Shown one piece after another: positions 1 to 6,085 of a DNA stretch of 9,247 nt. Position numbers and translations under genes: made by a program. Each line of letters begins with the position of its first letter. Positions within the stretch are counted from its first letter, which is position 1. The stretch is taken from positions 1-9,247 of the forward strand of contig CALAUZ010000421.1 of the NCBI GenBank assembly GCA_937892105.1, read 5' to 3'. The notes under the pieces were generated by a model. The model was given only the letters and a program-made list of their open reading frames with translations, was not told where the DNA came from and made no database searches. Origin of the DNA: an uncultured Fretibacterium sp. (GTDB lineage: Bacteria; Synergistota; Synergistia; Synergistales; Aminobacteriaceae).

Positions 1-511
1 ACGTATGAAGCTCTATCGTTCGGTCATCTCTCAGCTTCCTTACCACTACGTCAAACTCCTCGCGTGCCCAGTTCAGCTTGCGGCGGATTTTCCAAATGCT
101 CACATATTTCCTATCGCTCTCAAGCTCCTTTACCGCTTCTAGGAACCTTTCCTCTGTCCTGTCAGCTTTACTTTCCTCTGTAGCCGTCAGATACTCTAAG
201 GTCTGCTCAAACTCCGCCTTCGTCAATGGCAGACGGCGGTAATTTATTTCCTTACCGGATGCTATCGCTCTCACCACCAACTCCGCCGGCGTTGTCGGTT
301 CCATTATATATATGCTCCTACCCTTCCTCACAAATACAAACTTTCCGCTCAGTACTGCTTCAAGCTTTTCCTTAATTACTCGCACTGTATCTCGCCTCTT
401 TATTCCCAGTTCGCGCAGCGTTTCTGCGTCCAGCTCTTTCGTCAACTTCTTCACCGTCTGAAATCCTCCGTTGGCCTCTAACACTTTCCTTATTGCTTCC
501 ATCTTCTTCAT
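1..511 (-). CDS. Partial winged-helix hypothetical protein (C-terminus beyond left edge)
   Basis: An open frame runs on the minus strand from ATG at 511-509 to the window edge without a stop, giving 170 residues of an incomplete protein that begins MKKMEAIRKVLEANGG. The start is fixed by a strong AAGGAGG site at 526-520, eight bases upstream. The first 60 residues are charged and helical. Near the C-terminal end of the visible part, YVSIWKIRRKLNWAREEF followed by RKLRDDRTIELH has the pattern of a winged helix-turn-helix (recognition helix, then a short wing). No TAA or TAG occurs in frame, and both glutamines visible are CAG. It is transcribed away from the HTH gene at 913 and has a long leader. 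A DNA-binding or regulatory role is inferred only from the fold; I do not recognise the family. Confidence 0.8.
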   Translation of the reverse strand, partial: MKKMEAIRKVLEANGGFQTVKKLTKELDAETLRELGIKRRDTVRVIKEKLEAVLSGKFVFVRKGRSIYIMEPTTPAELVVRAIASGKEINYRRLPLTKAEFEQTLEYLTATEESKADRTEERFLEAVKELESDRKYVSIWKIRRKLNWAREEFDVVVRKLRDDRTIELHT

Positions 512-803
512 TGCTTGTTCCTCCTTACAATCTCGTTTCTTATCCCCTATCTTTGATAGGTTCGCTCGCGAGCCCAGGGTCTCCTGCCCTCTCCTCTTGC
601 ACGCTCCTCCTCAGGCTTCTCGGTTCATCGCAGCCTACCCACTACCCTGATGTCCCCCTTCGGGGCAACCTTCTACGCTCGGTTGCTAAGCTCTCCTTTG
701 TCAATCTACTTGCCTTCTTTTTTACTTAGTTAGTACTGTTAGCAATTTGTTTAGTGATTACTTTTTCTTCTCACGTTCGGCTTCCCTTGCGCTTGATGGT
801 AAT
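512..803 (-). other. Long structured leader of the left-edge gene
   Basis: About 290 bases separate the likely minus-strand -10 box (809-804) from the start codon at 511. No conventional gene is seen. If TAA and TAG are read as Gln, a GTG-started frame of 49 codons ends at a TGA near 622, but it would hold seven such codons and is unconvincing. The minus strand is purine-rich and carries stable hairpins close to the ribosome binding site, so a regulatory leader is the simplest reading. Confidence 0.35.
546..574 (-). promoter_or_regulatory. Two adjacent hairpins in the 5' leader
   Basis: Plus-strand bases 546-551 (CCTATC) pair perfectly with 555-560 (GATAGG) around a TTT loop. The overlapping segment 559-564 (GGTTCG) pairs with 569-574 (CGAGCC) around CTCG. 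The two stems share bases 559-560, so they compete in part. They lie 20-50 bases upstream of the ribosome binding site of the left gene, a position suited to attenuation or translational control. Function is inferred. Confidence 0.4.
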
Positions 804-835
804 ATTATAAAGCAAGAAAAAATATTTTTATACAA
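804..835 (-). promoter_or_regulatory. Candidate promoter for the left-edge gene
   Basis: The minus strand has a perfect TATAAT at 809-804. The best -35 candidate, TTGTAT at 835-830, is 20 bases away, which is longer than ideal. The surroundings are very AT-rich. Confidence 0.4.
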
Positions 836-847
836 GCAAAAATGCTT
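834..847. promoter_or_regulatory. Inverted repeat AAGCA-N4-TGCTT in the divergent promoter region
   Basis: Five-base arms AAGCA (834-838) and TGCTT (843-847) flank four A residues, between the two divergent promoters. It could be an operator for the HTH protein encoded at 913, but short AT-rich repeats arise easily by chance. Confidence 0.3.
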
Positions 848-857
848 AAAACTTCTT

Positions 858-887
858 TTGAATTTAATTTGTTTTTTATGGTAATAT
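858..887 (+). promoter_or_regulatory. Candidate promoter for the HTH gene
   Basis: TTGAAT (858-863) and TAATAT (882-887) are spaced by 18 bases, followed about 25 bases later by the start codon at 913. Both boxes are near consensus for the housekeeping sigma factor. Confidence 0.45.
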
Positions 888-912
888 ATGCACTAAAAAG
901 GAAGTGAATATA

Positions 913-1194
913 ATGTCCATAGAACAAGAAATTACAGAACACTATGTTAATCAAGCTACAGCAGCACAAATTCTTGGTCTAACAAAGAGCCGCATTAACA
1001 TTTTATGCAGAGAAGGACGTTTTCAAGGAGCATTCAAAGCAGGGTGGTCATGGCTTATTCCTCGTATTTCCGTTGAAACTTTCACTCGACAGAAAAGAGG
1101 AAGAAAAAGAAAGAACACAAATGATGACAGGATTATCATGCAAAACGCCCTCGCTGAAAATAACATGTGGCAAAAGAACTCAAAACATGAATAA
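913..1194 (+). CDS. Small helix-turn-helix (excisionase/MerR-like) DNA-binding protein
   Basis: The 93-residue protein has a classic excisionase-type helix-turn-helix: VNQATAAQILGLTKSRINIL for the helices, then CREGRFQGAFKAGWSWLIP as the wing, in which the G-W-IP pattern is typical of this family. A basic stretch KRGRKRK follows near residue 65. I chose ATG 913 over GTG 904 because the AGGAAG at 899-904 is properly spaced from 913. It is divergent from the left gene and precedes the primase, a usual place for a small regulator or excisionase. The frame ends at TAA 1192-1194 in the standard code; if TAA is sense, it continues to TGA 1342-1344 (listed separately). Specific target unknown. Confidence 0.8.
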   Translation: MSIEQEITEHYVNQATAAQILGLTKSRINILCREGRFQGAFKAGWSWLIPRISVETFTRQKRGRKRKNTNDDRIIMQNALAENNMWQKNSKHE

Positions 1195-1344
1195 AAAAAG
1201 GGCGGATAAAGCATTGAACTTCACCCGCATAAAAAGTAATTAATAAGCAAATTGGATTAAATTATGACAGACATAACAAAAAAAGTCCAACAATGCAAAA
1301 TTAAAAAATGGTTTTATGAGAGATTGAAAGTAATCTTTGAATGA
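1195..1344 (+). other. Possible in-frame C-terminal extension of the HTH protein if TAA is Gln
   Basis: After TAA 1192-1194 the same frame stays free of TGA until 1342-1344, crossing three more TAA codons. Read with Gln, the last part (LISKLDQIMTDITKK and onward to KVIFE) has hydrophobic residues at i, i+4, i+7 spacing like a coiled coil. A second frame offers ATG at 1187 and ends in a TGA overlapping the ATG of MTDITKK. The region is AT-rich, where TAA is common by chance, so this is weak support. Confidence 0.3.
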
Positions 1345-1364
1345 TATAAGAGAAGGATATAAAA

Positions 1365-1427
1365 AAAGTGCCTTTCATGGTATCATAACAAGTCGAGAAA
1401 AACCGTCGATACGGGGGAAGGCACTTT
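1365..1427 (+). promoter_or_regulatory. Large hairpin upstream of the primase gene
   Basis: A perfect 10-base stem, AAAGTGCCTT (1365-1374) with AAGGCACTTT (1418-1427), encloses 43 bases that contain a second stem, GTATC (1380-1384) with GATAC (1408-1412). The sequence CTCTTT follows. It may be the terminator of the HTH gene or a leader structure of the primase mRNA, because TTTGAA (1336-1341) and TATAAA (1358-1363) just upstream could be a promoter. The acceptor-like stem suggested a tRNA, but the arms do not fit. Confidence 0.5.
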
Positions 1428-1462
1428 CTCTTTAAACAAATTATAACACAGGAGGATTAATT

Positions 1463-4015
1463 ATGAATAACGAAGTAAACATCTTTAAGGCAGTTCAGGA
1501 AAAATTCGATATCGTCAACATCGCTAGAGACTTAGGTCTCAACGTCAAGAAGGTCGGCTCGTCCTTCCGATCAGACTCAATCGACAACTCCGGCAGGGGC
1601 GAAAATGCTCTCGCTCTTTACCAGTCCACTAATTCCTGGTACGACTTCATGCTTCAAACCGGCGGCGATATCACCAGCCTCGTCGCTACAGTCCGCTTTG
1701 ACGGCGACATCAAGCAGGCTCTACACTTCCTCATGCCGGACTTCGACAACGGCAAAATCTCTCGCGACATCAAAGCGCGTAACGACTTCTACAACTCCAT
1801 CGAACTATGGCATCAAAACCTCATCAACCCTAACGAAAATCACCCTTACCAGAAACGCGCTCTCGACTACCTTCACAGCAGACGCATCAATGACGACACC
1901 ATCAAATCTCTCAAAATAGGCGTTAAGCCGGGCGGCAGCTGTAACAGCTTCCGCATCATCTTCCCCTTCTGGGACGAAAACTACAAAAACGTCCTCTACT
2001 TCGTTACTAGGCGGTACGATTGGAACGGTAATGGCGAGAATGAGAATGAGCCTAAGTACAAGAATGCCTCACTCGATTACTACCCCTTCCTGCGCAACGC
2101 TCCTCTCGGTCTCAATTCTCTAAAACGCTTGAAAGACGATACTCTCATCATTACTGAGGGCATCGTTGACTGGATCGCATTCTTCCAGGAAGGATACAGC
2201 GTTCTCGCTTCTCACGGCGGCGACTTCGGTAAACTTTGGAAGGAAGTCCTCGAGAAGATTAAACACTTCAAGCGCGTCATTCTCGCTTTCGACAATGATG
2301 ACGCGGGGAAACAGTTCACTTATAAGGCCGCTAAAGTTCTACTTCAGCACAAAATTCCCTTCTCATGCTCTAACCTGCTCACTAAGGACGTCGCTGAACA
2401 TTACTCTCTCACTGGCAACCTCGACGCTGTTTTCGCTTCCGTCAGAAACGGCTTCAGCTGGGTCTCTCAGTACATCATTCCTAAAAAACCTTATGACGAA
2501 CTCTCCTTCGGCGAGAAAGATATCGCTCTCAACAAGTGCAAATCCTTCATCAAGGAGATTGCTATCTTCGCTGACTCATCGGATGTTCACAACATTCTCA
2601 TTAACCTACGCTCTTACTTCCCTAAAGATTTAGTCAGCGGCCTGTTCGAGATTGCAAGAAAAGGTCCCGCTCAGACGGAGATCGCTGACAAAATCAAGCT
2701 CAACCACAACATTCTCTTCAACTCTCGCACTGGCTTCTTCGAGTACCAGGAGCCTAACTCCTGGAGTACTGAGAAAGGTATTTGGAAGCAGGTCGATGAT
2801 GAAGTCATACTGGGCTACGTCAAGAATGCTCTCGGGAAGTTCGCTACTGGCGGTAAACTTTCCTCCATACTCAAGCTCATTCAGGCTGATAGCAGCGTTC
2901 ACAGTGAGGCTCCTGTCTACGAGTTCAACTCCCGCCCTCTCGTCAGCTTCATCAACGGTACTCTACACATCGACCCTACTTCCGGTAAGGCCGTTCTAAA
3001 AGAGCACAGCATGTACGACTATGTTACTGTACAGCTACCTCTATACTATGACGAGAACGCTAAATGCCCTCGTTGGTCTAAGTTCATCAACGATATCACT
3101 AACGGCAGGGAGGACGACCAGGCTGTTCTACAGGAGTTCGCAGGCTATATCCTTCTTCCTAACTGCAAGTTCCAGAAGGCTCTCATGCTTAAAGGCGGCG
3201 GCTCTAACGGCAAAAGCGTCTTCTTCAACATCATTAGCGCACTACTCGGCGGCATTGGCAGGGACGGAAAAGGTTACGTCTCAAGCACTGAACCTTCTAA
3301 ATGGGCTAAGGACTTCAGGCTTATGGCTCTACGACACTCTTGGGTCAACATCTCTGCAGATATGGAGGAAGACCTCAGAGGCGCTGAAGGCATTTTCAAG
3401 AAGGTTGTCAGCGGTGATACTCTCGAAGACAGCTACAAGCACAAAGACCCCATTCCTTTCAAGACGCGCTCTAAGCTCATGATGGCCTGTAACTTCTTCC
3501 CTTCCGTCAACGACTCTTCTGACGGCTTCATGCGTAGATGGCTCATCGTTGAGCTTCCTATGCACTTCGTTCAGAAGGATAAAGTCCGCCCTAACACTAA
3601 CGACAGGGTTCTTGACCCGGACATTGAGCAGAAACTTCTTAAGGAGCTTCCGGGTATCTTCAACTGGATGTTAAAGGGCTTGCAGCGCCTGCTCAAGCAA
3701 AATCAATTCACTAACTCTAAGAACCAGGACATGCTCATTAACGAGTTCAGAGCTGCTAACAACCCTCTATACTCCTTCGTTGAGGAGAAAAAAGAGGCTT
3801 TCAAGGGCAGTGATGAAGGCCATATCGTTCACAGGTATGTCATCTTCAACATGTTCTCTAAGTGGGCGGAGGAAAATAAAATTGTTCCTTTGCCCTCTAA
3901 CAGGTTCTACAGTAACATGCGCTCCATCTTTAACAATCTAAGCATTCCTTTCTCAGAAGAGGACGATGCTTGGATTTTCTTCTTTAAGGAGGACGATGGC
4001 GATTTAGTAGCTTGA
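1463..4015 (+). CDS. P4/D5-type DNA primase-helicase
   Basis: This 850-residue replication protein primes and unwinds DNA for a phage or plasmid. The N-terminal 90 residues resemble the CHC2 zinc-binding primase domain (LQTGGDITSLV matches the usual FGCGxGGD-FV) but lack the cysteines. A Toprim domain follows, with TEGIVD (Glu232) and FDNDDAG (Asp277, Asp279) as metal-binding residues. The superfamily 3 helicase has Walker A GGGSNGKS near residue 578, an acidic Walker B-like segment ISADMEEDL near 630, sensor MMACNFFP near 673 and arginine finger MRRW near 691. A winged-helix-like end follows. The start has AGGAGG at 1450-1455. It ends in TGA. About 25 glutamines are all CAG or CAA, with no TAA or TAG. 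Codons favour C and T endings. Order and length fit phage and satellite primases. Confidence 0.95.
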   Translation: MNNEVNIFKAVQEKFDIVNIARDLGLNVKKVGSSFRSDSIDNSGRGENALALYQSTNSWYDFMLQTGGDITSLVATVRFDGDIKQALHFLMPDFDNGKISRDIKARNDFYNSIELWHQNLINPNENHPYQKRALDYLHSRRINDDTIKSLKIGVKPGGSCNSFRIIFPFWDENYKNVLYFVTRRYDWNGNGENENEPKYKNASLDYYPFLRNAPLGLNSLKRLKDDTLIITEGIVDWIAFFQEGYSVLASHGGDFGKLWKEVLEKIKHFKRVILAFDNDDAGKQFTYKAAKVLLQHKIPFSCSNLLTKDVAEHYSLTGNLDAVFASVRNGFSWVSQYIIPKKPYDELSFGEKDIALNKCKSFIKEIAIFADSSDVHNILINLRSYFPKDLVSGLFEIARKGPAQTEIADKIKLNHNILFNSRTGFFEYQEPNSWSTEKGIWKQVDDEVILGYVKNALGKFATGGKLSSILKLIQADSSVHSEAPVYEFNSRPLVSFINGTLHIDPTSGKAVLKEHSMYDYVTVQLPLYYDENAKCPRWSKFINDITNGREDDQAVLQEFAGYILLPNCKFQKALMLKGGGSNGKSVFFNIISALLGGIGRDGKGYVSSTEPSKWAKDFRLMALRHSWVNISADMEEDLRGAEGIFKKVVSGDTLEDSYKHKDPIPFKTRSKLMMACNFFPSVNDSSDGFMRRWLIVELPMHFVQKDKVRPNTNDRVLDPDIEQKLLKELPGIFNWMLKGLQRLLKQNQFTNSKNQDMLINEFRAANNPLYSFVEEKKEAFKGSDEGHIVHRYVIFNMFSKWAEENKIVPLPSNRFYSNMRSIFNNLSIPFSEEDDAWIFFFKEDDGDLVA

Positions 4016-4074
4016 GCATATCTATACCTTAATTCAAACTCGTAGTCTTCCTTCTCTCTGTGAACAATCTCACA

Positions 4075-4140
4075 GGTTGGGTTGGTTGTGCCTTCTTCTA
4101 CCCTAACATAAGGGAAGGTTGGTTGATTGTGCCTTTCTTG
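4075..4140 (+). repeat. Imperfect direct repeat, two copies
   Basis: GGTTGGGTTGGTTGTGCCTT at 4075 and GGTTGGTTGATTGTGCCTTT at 4117 are spaced by 42 bases and lie 60 bases after the primase stop. A related string, CAGGTTGGGTGTTGCC, occurs at 5336-5351. The spacing recalls iterons, but two or three copies are not enough to call an origin. Confidence 0.45.
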
Positions 4141-4231
4141 ACCTGCGAAGCCCCATTCGACTCTAGTCGAAGGCAGCCAGCTGTCTTAATAGGCGGGACG
4201 GCCTTTCCTCGATACGGTCAACTTTCTCATG

Positions 4232-4277
4232 CCAAAAAAAAATAAGCTATCCTCGTTCTTTGGCGGGACAGGATAGC
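4232..4277 (-). terminator. Rho-independent terminator of the toxin-antitoxin operon
   Basis: On the minus strand an 8-base stem GCTATCCT/AGGATAGC (4277-4270 with 4253-4246) is followed by TTA and a run of T. The run is seen as nine A residues on the plus strand just before 4242. It lies about 190 bases past the antitoxin end and faces the right way to stop that transcript. Confidence 0.65.
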
Positions 4278-4462
4278 AGAATAGGGATACACAACGGGTA
4301 ATATGTGTCCTTTAGTGTATTTCGGTATAGCATATGCCAGCCCAAAATCCCTCTCAAAGGAAAAATTTTGTAGAAAATTACGTAAGTAAAAAATTTCAAT
4401 TTTTTTTTGAGCTGAGAAAACTTCTGGCTTTAGGCATGTAAATGAAGCCTCCTGCCGTGCGT

Positions 4463-4747
4463 TTACGCCCCTGCCGGAACAGCGGCCTTGAGAATGCCCA
4501 GAGCCTTGCTGACCTGAACGATAATCTGCTCAAGATTACTGCTATTGTGTGCAGTTTCTTCAGCGTGGGAGAGAAGAGCGGCCCAGTAAGTTCTTGATTT
4601 AGCCTCGTTAATGCGCCGCTGAATTTTGCGAGCCTCGTTAATGTCGCCCTCGTCAATGGCCTCCTGAAGCATAATCTGAGCGAGTTCTGGGTCTTCAATG
4701 AAGTGCTGAATAACAGCTTCCTCATGAGGTATAGAACTAGTAATCAT
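4463..4747 (-). CDS. HigA-like antitoxin (addiction module antidote, truncated-HTH style)
   Basis: The 94-residue protein starts at ATG 4747-4745 behind AAGGAGG seven bases upstream, and its ATG overlaps the toxin TGA (ATGA), the usual toxin-first order of HigBA-like modules. The N-terminal part HFIEDPELAQIMLQEAIDEG matches the opening of addiction-module antidotes (FxDPExAxxxLxxAxxEGD). The end VSKALGILKAAVP matches their common VxKALGLK terminus. The middle HTH is poorly conserved (AALLSHAEETAHNSSNLEQI). It should bind and neutralise the toxin and repress the operon. It ends at TAA 4465-4463, which conflicts with TAA being sense. Skipping one base in the GGGG just before the stop opens a frame of about 25 codons to TGA at 4396. 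The family call comes from termini and context. Confidence 0.7.
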   Translation of the reverse strand: MITSSIPHEEAVIQHFIEDPELAQIMLQEAIDEGDINEARKIQRRINEAKSRTYWAALLSHAEETAHNSSNLEQIIVQVSKALGILKAAVPAGA

Positions 4748-5073
4748 ATGTGTTCCTCCTTGTATTTTTTCAGATATTCGATGGCTTTGTTGATGTCCTT
4801 TTACTGAGAGCTTTTATCACCCGCACACAGGAGCAATACAATAGTCTTCCCGACAATGGAGTAATACACCCTGTATCCTGGGCCGTATTCGATGACAAGT
4901 TCCCAGACTCCTTCTCTACAAGGCTTCTGCTAACCGAAATGTCCTTCTTCAACGCGGTCAAGCCTTCTGTATATAGCCGACTGACCTCTTTTGTCCTTGA
5001 GAGCCTTGAGCCAATCCTAGGAAATGTCCTTACCGTTTTCCACGTAATGTACAATGTTGTAATGTTCAGGCAT
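4744..5073 (-). CDS. RelE/HigB-like toxin containing in-frame TAG, TAG and TAA
   Basis: Read with TAG and TAA as Gln, this is a complete 109-residue killer protein of the RelE/HigB addiction-module family, a ribosome-dependent mRNA interferase by family knowledge. Landmarks in order are DWLKALKDKR, IYRRLDRVEEGHFG, REGVWELVIEYGPGYRVYY, TIVLLLCAGDKSSQ and KDINKAIEYLKKYKE. The in-frame stops are TAG at 5019-5017 (residue 19), TAG at 4932-4930 (residue 48) and TAA at 4803-4801 (residue 91). Residue 91 follows SSQ, where the family usually has KSxQQxDI, so Gln fits. There is no frameshift or gap, and the gene ends in TGA overlapping the antitoxin ATG. Start ATG 5073 matches family length but lacks a ribosome site. 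The frame stays open to ATG 5178, so a 35-residue N-terminal extension is possible. In the standard code this would be a broken gene. Confidence 0.8.
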
Positions 5074-5509
5074 GTTAATTAATCGGTTTTTTTTTATATC
5101 GCTTAATTCTTTAATAGAAAAGCCTAAAAAATCAGTAGCGAGAAGGAGAGTCCAGCCTTTAGAGAGTAGTTGTTTCATTAAAGTGTAATATTATGCTGTG
5201 TACACTCTTTCGAGTATTCCTCGTTCTTTCCGCTTTTCTGCGACATTTCCTGCCCTCTTTCGGTAAACCTACTCAAGTTGGTTCGGCAGTCCAGAGGCTT
5301 TAACTTCCCACCTAGCCGGCGGTAGCCCGATTTCTCAGGTTGGGTGTTGCCTGTCCAGCACACTGACATTAAGTAGCAGACTACACATCCTTATTGGTTT
5401 TGTCAAGTATGCTTTCCGTAATACTTTATATCATGATGTTACACTTATTTGCTATCTAGCTATGCCTCCTGCGTAAGAGCAGGTTGTAAAGAGAAAGGAG
5501 GCGAGGGAG
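5074..5509. other. Leader and divergent promoter region between the toxin and the 5510 operon
   Basis: No firm gene is seen. The minus strand is purine-rich and open in several frames. It includes a tiny ORF at ATG 5246 that ends TAA-TGA beside ATG 5178, and a 35-codon stretch 5178-5074 in frame with the toxin. A palindrome GTGTACAC near 5197-5204 beside CATAAT could be the toxin-antitoxin operator. On the plus strand a hairpin CCTGC/GCAGG (about 5467-5483) precedes the first operon gene. Confidence 0.4.
5378..5406 (-). promoter_or_regulatory. Candidate promoter driving toxin-antitoxin transcription
   Basis: A perfect TTGACA lies on the minus strand at 5406-5401, with a weak -10 TAGTCT at 5383-5378 after 17 bases. 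It would give a leader of about 300 bases before the toxin. A second AT-rich -10-like box (CATAATAT, near 5190) lies closer. On the plus strand the same spot carries TTGTCA at 5400-5405 with AT-rich sequence after it, a possible promoter for the 5510 operon. Confidence 0.35.
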
Positions 5510-5713
5510 ATGTTGGAGGAAATCGAAAGGCGGCGACTGCTGTTTAATCCCGAAGACCCCAAACAGCAGGCGAAGGACAAAATGAATGACGAACTGCAAG
5601 CAATCCTACTGAAGTTTGTCCGGCGTGTAAGTGGTGAGGACGGCAAGAAGACCCCAGCGGAAGTAAGGATATTGCCAGAAATGATAAGGCTATTGATGTC
5701 ATAGAGGATGTGA
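5510..5713 (+). CDS. Small hypothetical phage-type protein, first gene of the operon
   Basis: ATG 5510 has a perfect AAGGAGG at 5495-5501, eight bases upstream. The 64 residues before TAG 5702-5704 are charged and helical (MLEEIERRRLLFNPEDP, then KMNDELQAILLKFVRR). If TAG is read as Gln, the protein gains only Gln-Arg-Met and ends at TGA 5711-5713, which overlaps a GTG at 5710 in the GTGA pattern common for coupled genes. I give that end; the standard-code end is 5704. The frame also reads back through a TAA to ATG 5462, but that stretch is the purine-rich ribosome site and is not needed. Function is unknown. Confidence 0.65.
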
Positions 5714-5718
5714 GGCGA

Positions 5719-5922
5719 ATGAGTGAATTTTCAAAAGATGCTACAAAAAGGTTAGATGACGCAAATGCTCGTCTTATTACTGCCGCACCCGAAATGTACG
5801 AACTGCTGAAAGAGGAACTGATACCGACTTCTGATTACGGCGGGATATTAAGTTTCTCGCGAGAAACCAAACTGAAGAAGTTATTTGCACGCATTGACGG
5901 AAAGGATGCAAATCATGAGTGA
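5719..5922 (+). CDS. Small phage protein with an APEMYELLKE motif
   Basis: This 67-residue protein carries ANARLITAAPEMYELLKE around residues 14-31, a motif seen in many small phage proteins of unknown function (usually A-N-A-x-L-I-A-A-A-P-E-M-Y-E-x-L). I chose ATG 5719, with AGAGGA ten bases upstream, over GTG 5710, which is too close to that site. It ends in TGA 5920-5922 and overlaps the next gene by eight bases, so the two are probably translated together. A related motif is duplicated in the gene at 7843. Function unknown. Confidence 0.7.
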   Translation: MSEFSKDATKRLDDANARLITAAPEMYELLKEELIPTSDYGGILSFSRETKLKKLFARIDGKDANHE

Positions 5923-6085
5923 AAAGCTAAAGCTCTGCCCGTTCTGCGGAGGACATGCCATATTGTACCGTGAAGATGACATGTACACAGTGCGGTGCAA
6001 TAAATGCGGTAACGGCACAACCTTGTATAACGCCCCCCAGAATGCAATATCAGCATGGAACAGGAGAATAATCGATAAAGAATAG
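5915..6085 (+). CDS. Lar-like restriction alleviation zinc-ribbon protein
   Basis: The 56-residue product shows the Lar family pattern: LKLCPFCGG with Cys8 and Cys11, VRCNKCGN with Cys28 and Cys31, and the closing AISAWNRR at 44-51. The four cysteines should bind zinc. Family members include the Rac prophage Lar protein that alleviates type I restriction, but most phage copies have no tested role. ATG 5915 is preferred over 5906 because GGAAAGG at 5899-5905 is well placed. The frame ends at TAG 6083-6085, directly after a natural family end; if TAG were sense it would run 21 more codons to TGA 6148, overlapping the next gene out of frame. This is one of the ORFs that fits a real TAG stop. Confidence 0.8.
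   Translation: MSEKLKLCPFCGGHAILYREDDMYTVRCNKCGNGTTLYNAPQNAISAWNRRIIDKE

Larger units (their letters stand above)
4016..4462. other. Intergenic region with repeats and hairpins between primase and antitoxin
   Basis: No convincing gene lies here. The primase (plus) and toxin-antitoxin pair (minus) converge on this region. It holds hairpin CTGTGA/TCACAG (4058-4075), two similar GGTTGG...GTGCC units, hairpin CCCT/AGGG (4101-4114), hairpin TTCGAC/GTCGAA (4156-4171) and a minus-strand terminator. If TAA and TAG are sense, one plus frame (GTG 4060 to TGA 4410) is open, but it runs over the repeats and the terminator. A structured RNA or replication-related site next to the primase gene is possible but unproven. 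Confidence 0.5.

Noticed and set aside
493..729. 78-residue plus-strand ORF over the left leader
   Set aside because: Overlaps the minus-strand gene start and its ribosome site; composition is low-complexity Leu/Ser from a pyrimidine-rich strand.
1365..1427. tRNA-like hairpin, possibly a suppressor tRNA
   Set aside because: Only 63 bases, with no proper anticodon arm and a 3-base T-like stem; the outer stem is better read as a simple hairpin.
4060..4410. Plus-strand ORF from GTG 4060, extended to TGA 4410 if TAR is sense
   Set aside because: It runs through direct repeats, several hairpins and the minus-strand terminator, lacks a ribosome site and shows no recognisable motif.
4744..5073. 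Toxin as an ordinary pseudogene with three nonsense mutations
   Set aside because: No frameshift or loss of motif, the start-stop overlap with the antitoxin is kept, and two other genes show the same kind of readthrough. It remains the main alternative for this gene alone.
4750..5082. 110-residue plus-strand ORF opposite the toxin
   Set aside because: The minus strand carries the full RelE-like motif set; the plus frame has no recognisable features.
5180..5215. Resemblance of ACTCGAAAGAGTGT to a group II intron 5' end
   Set aside because: No reverse transcriptase or domain V is present; the match is short.
5178..5369. Minus-strand 63-residue ORF starting MSVCWTG
   Set aside because: No family, no good ribosome site for the full form; the purine-rich strand looks protein-like in all three frames.
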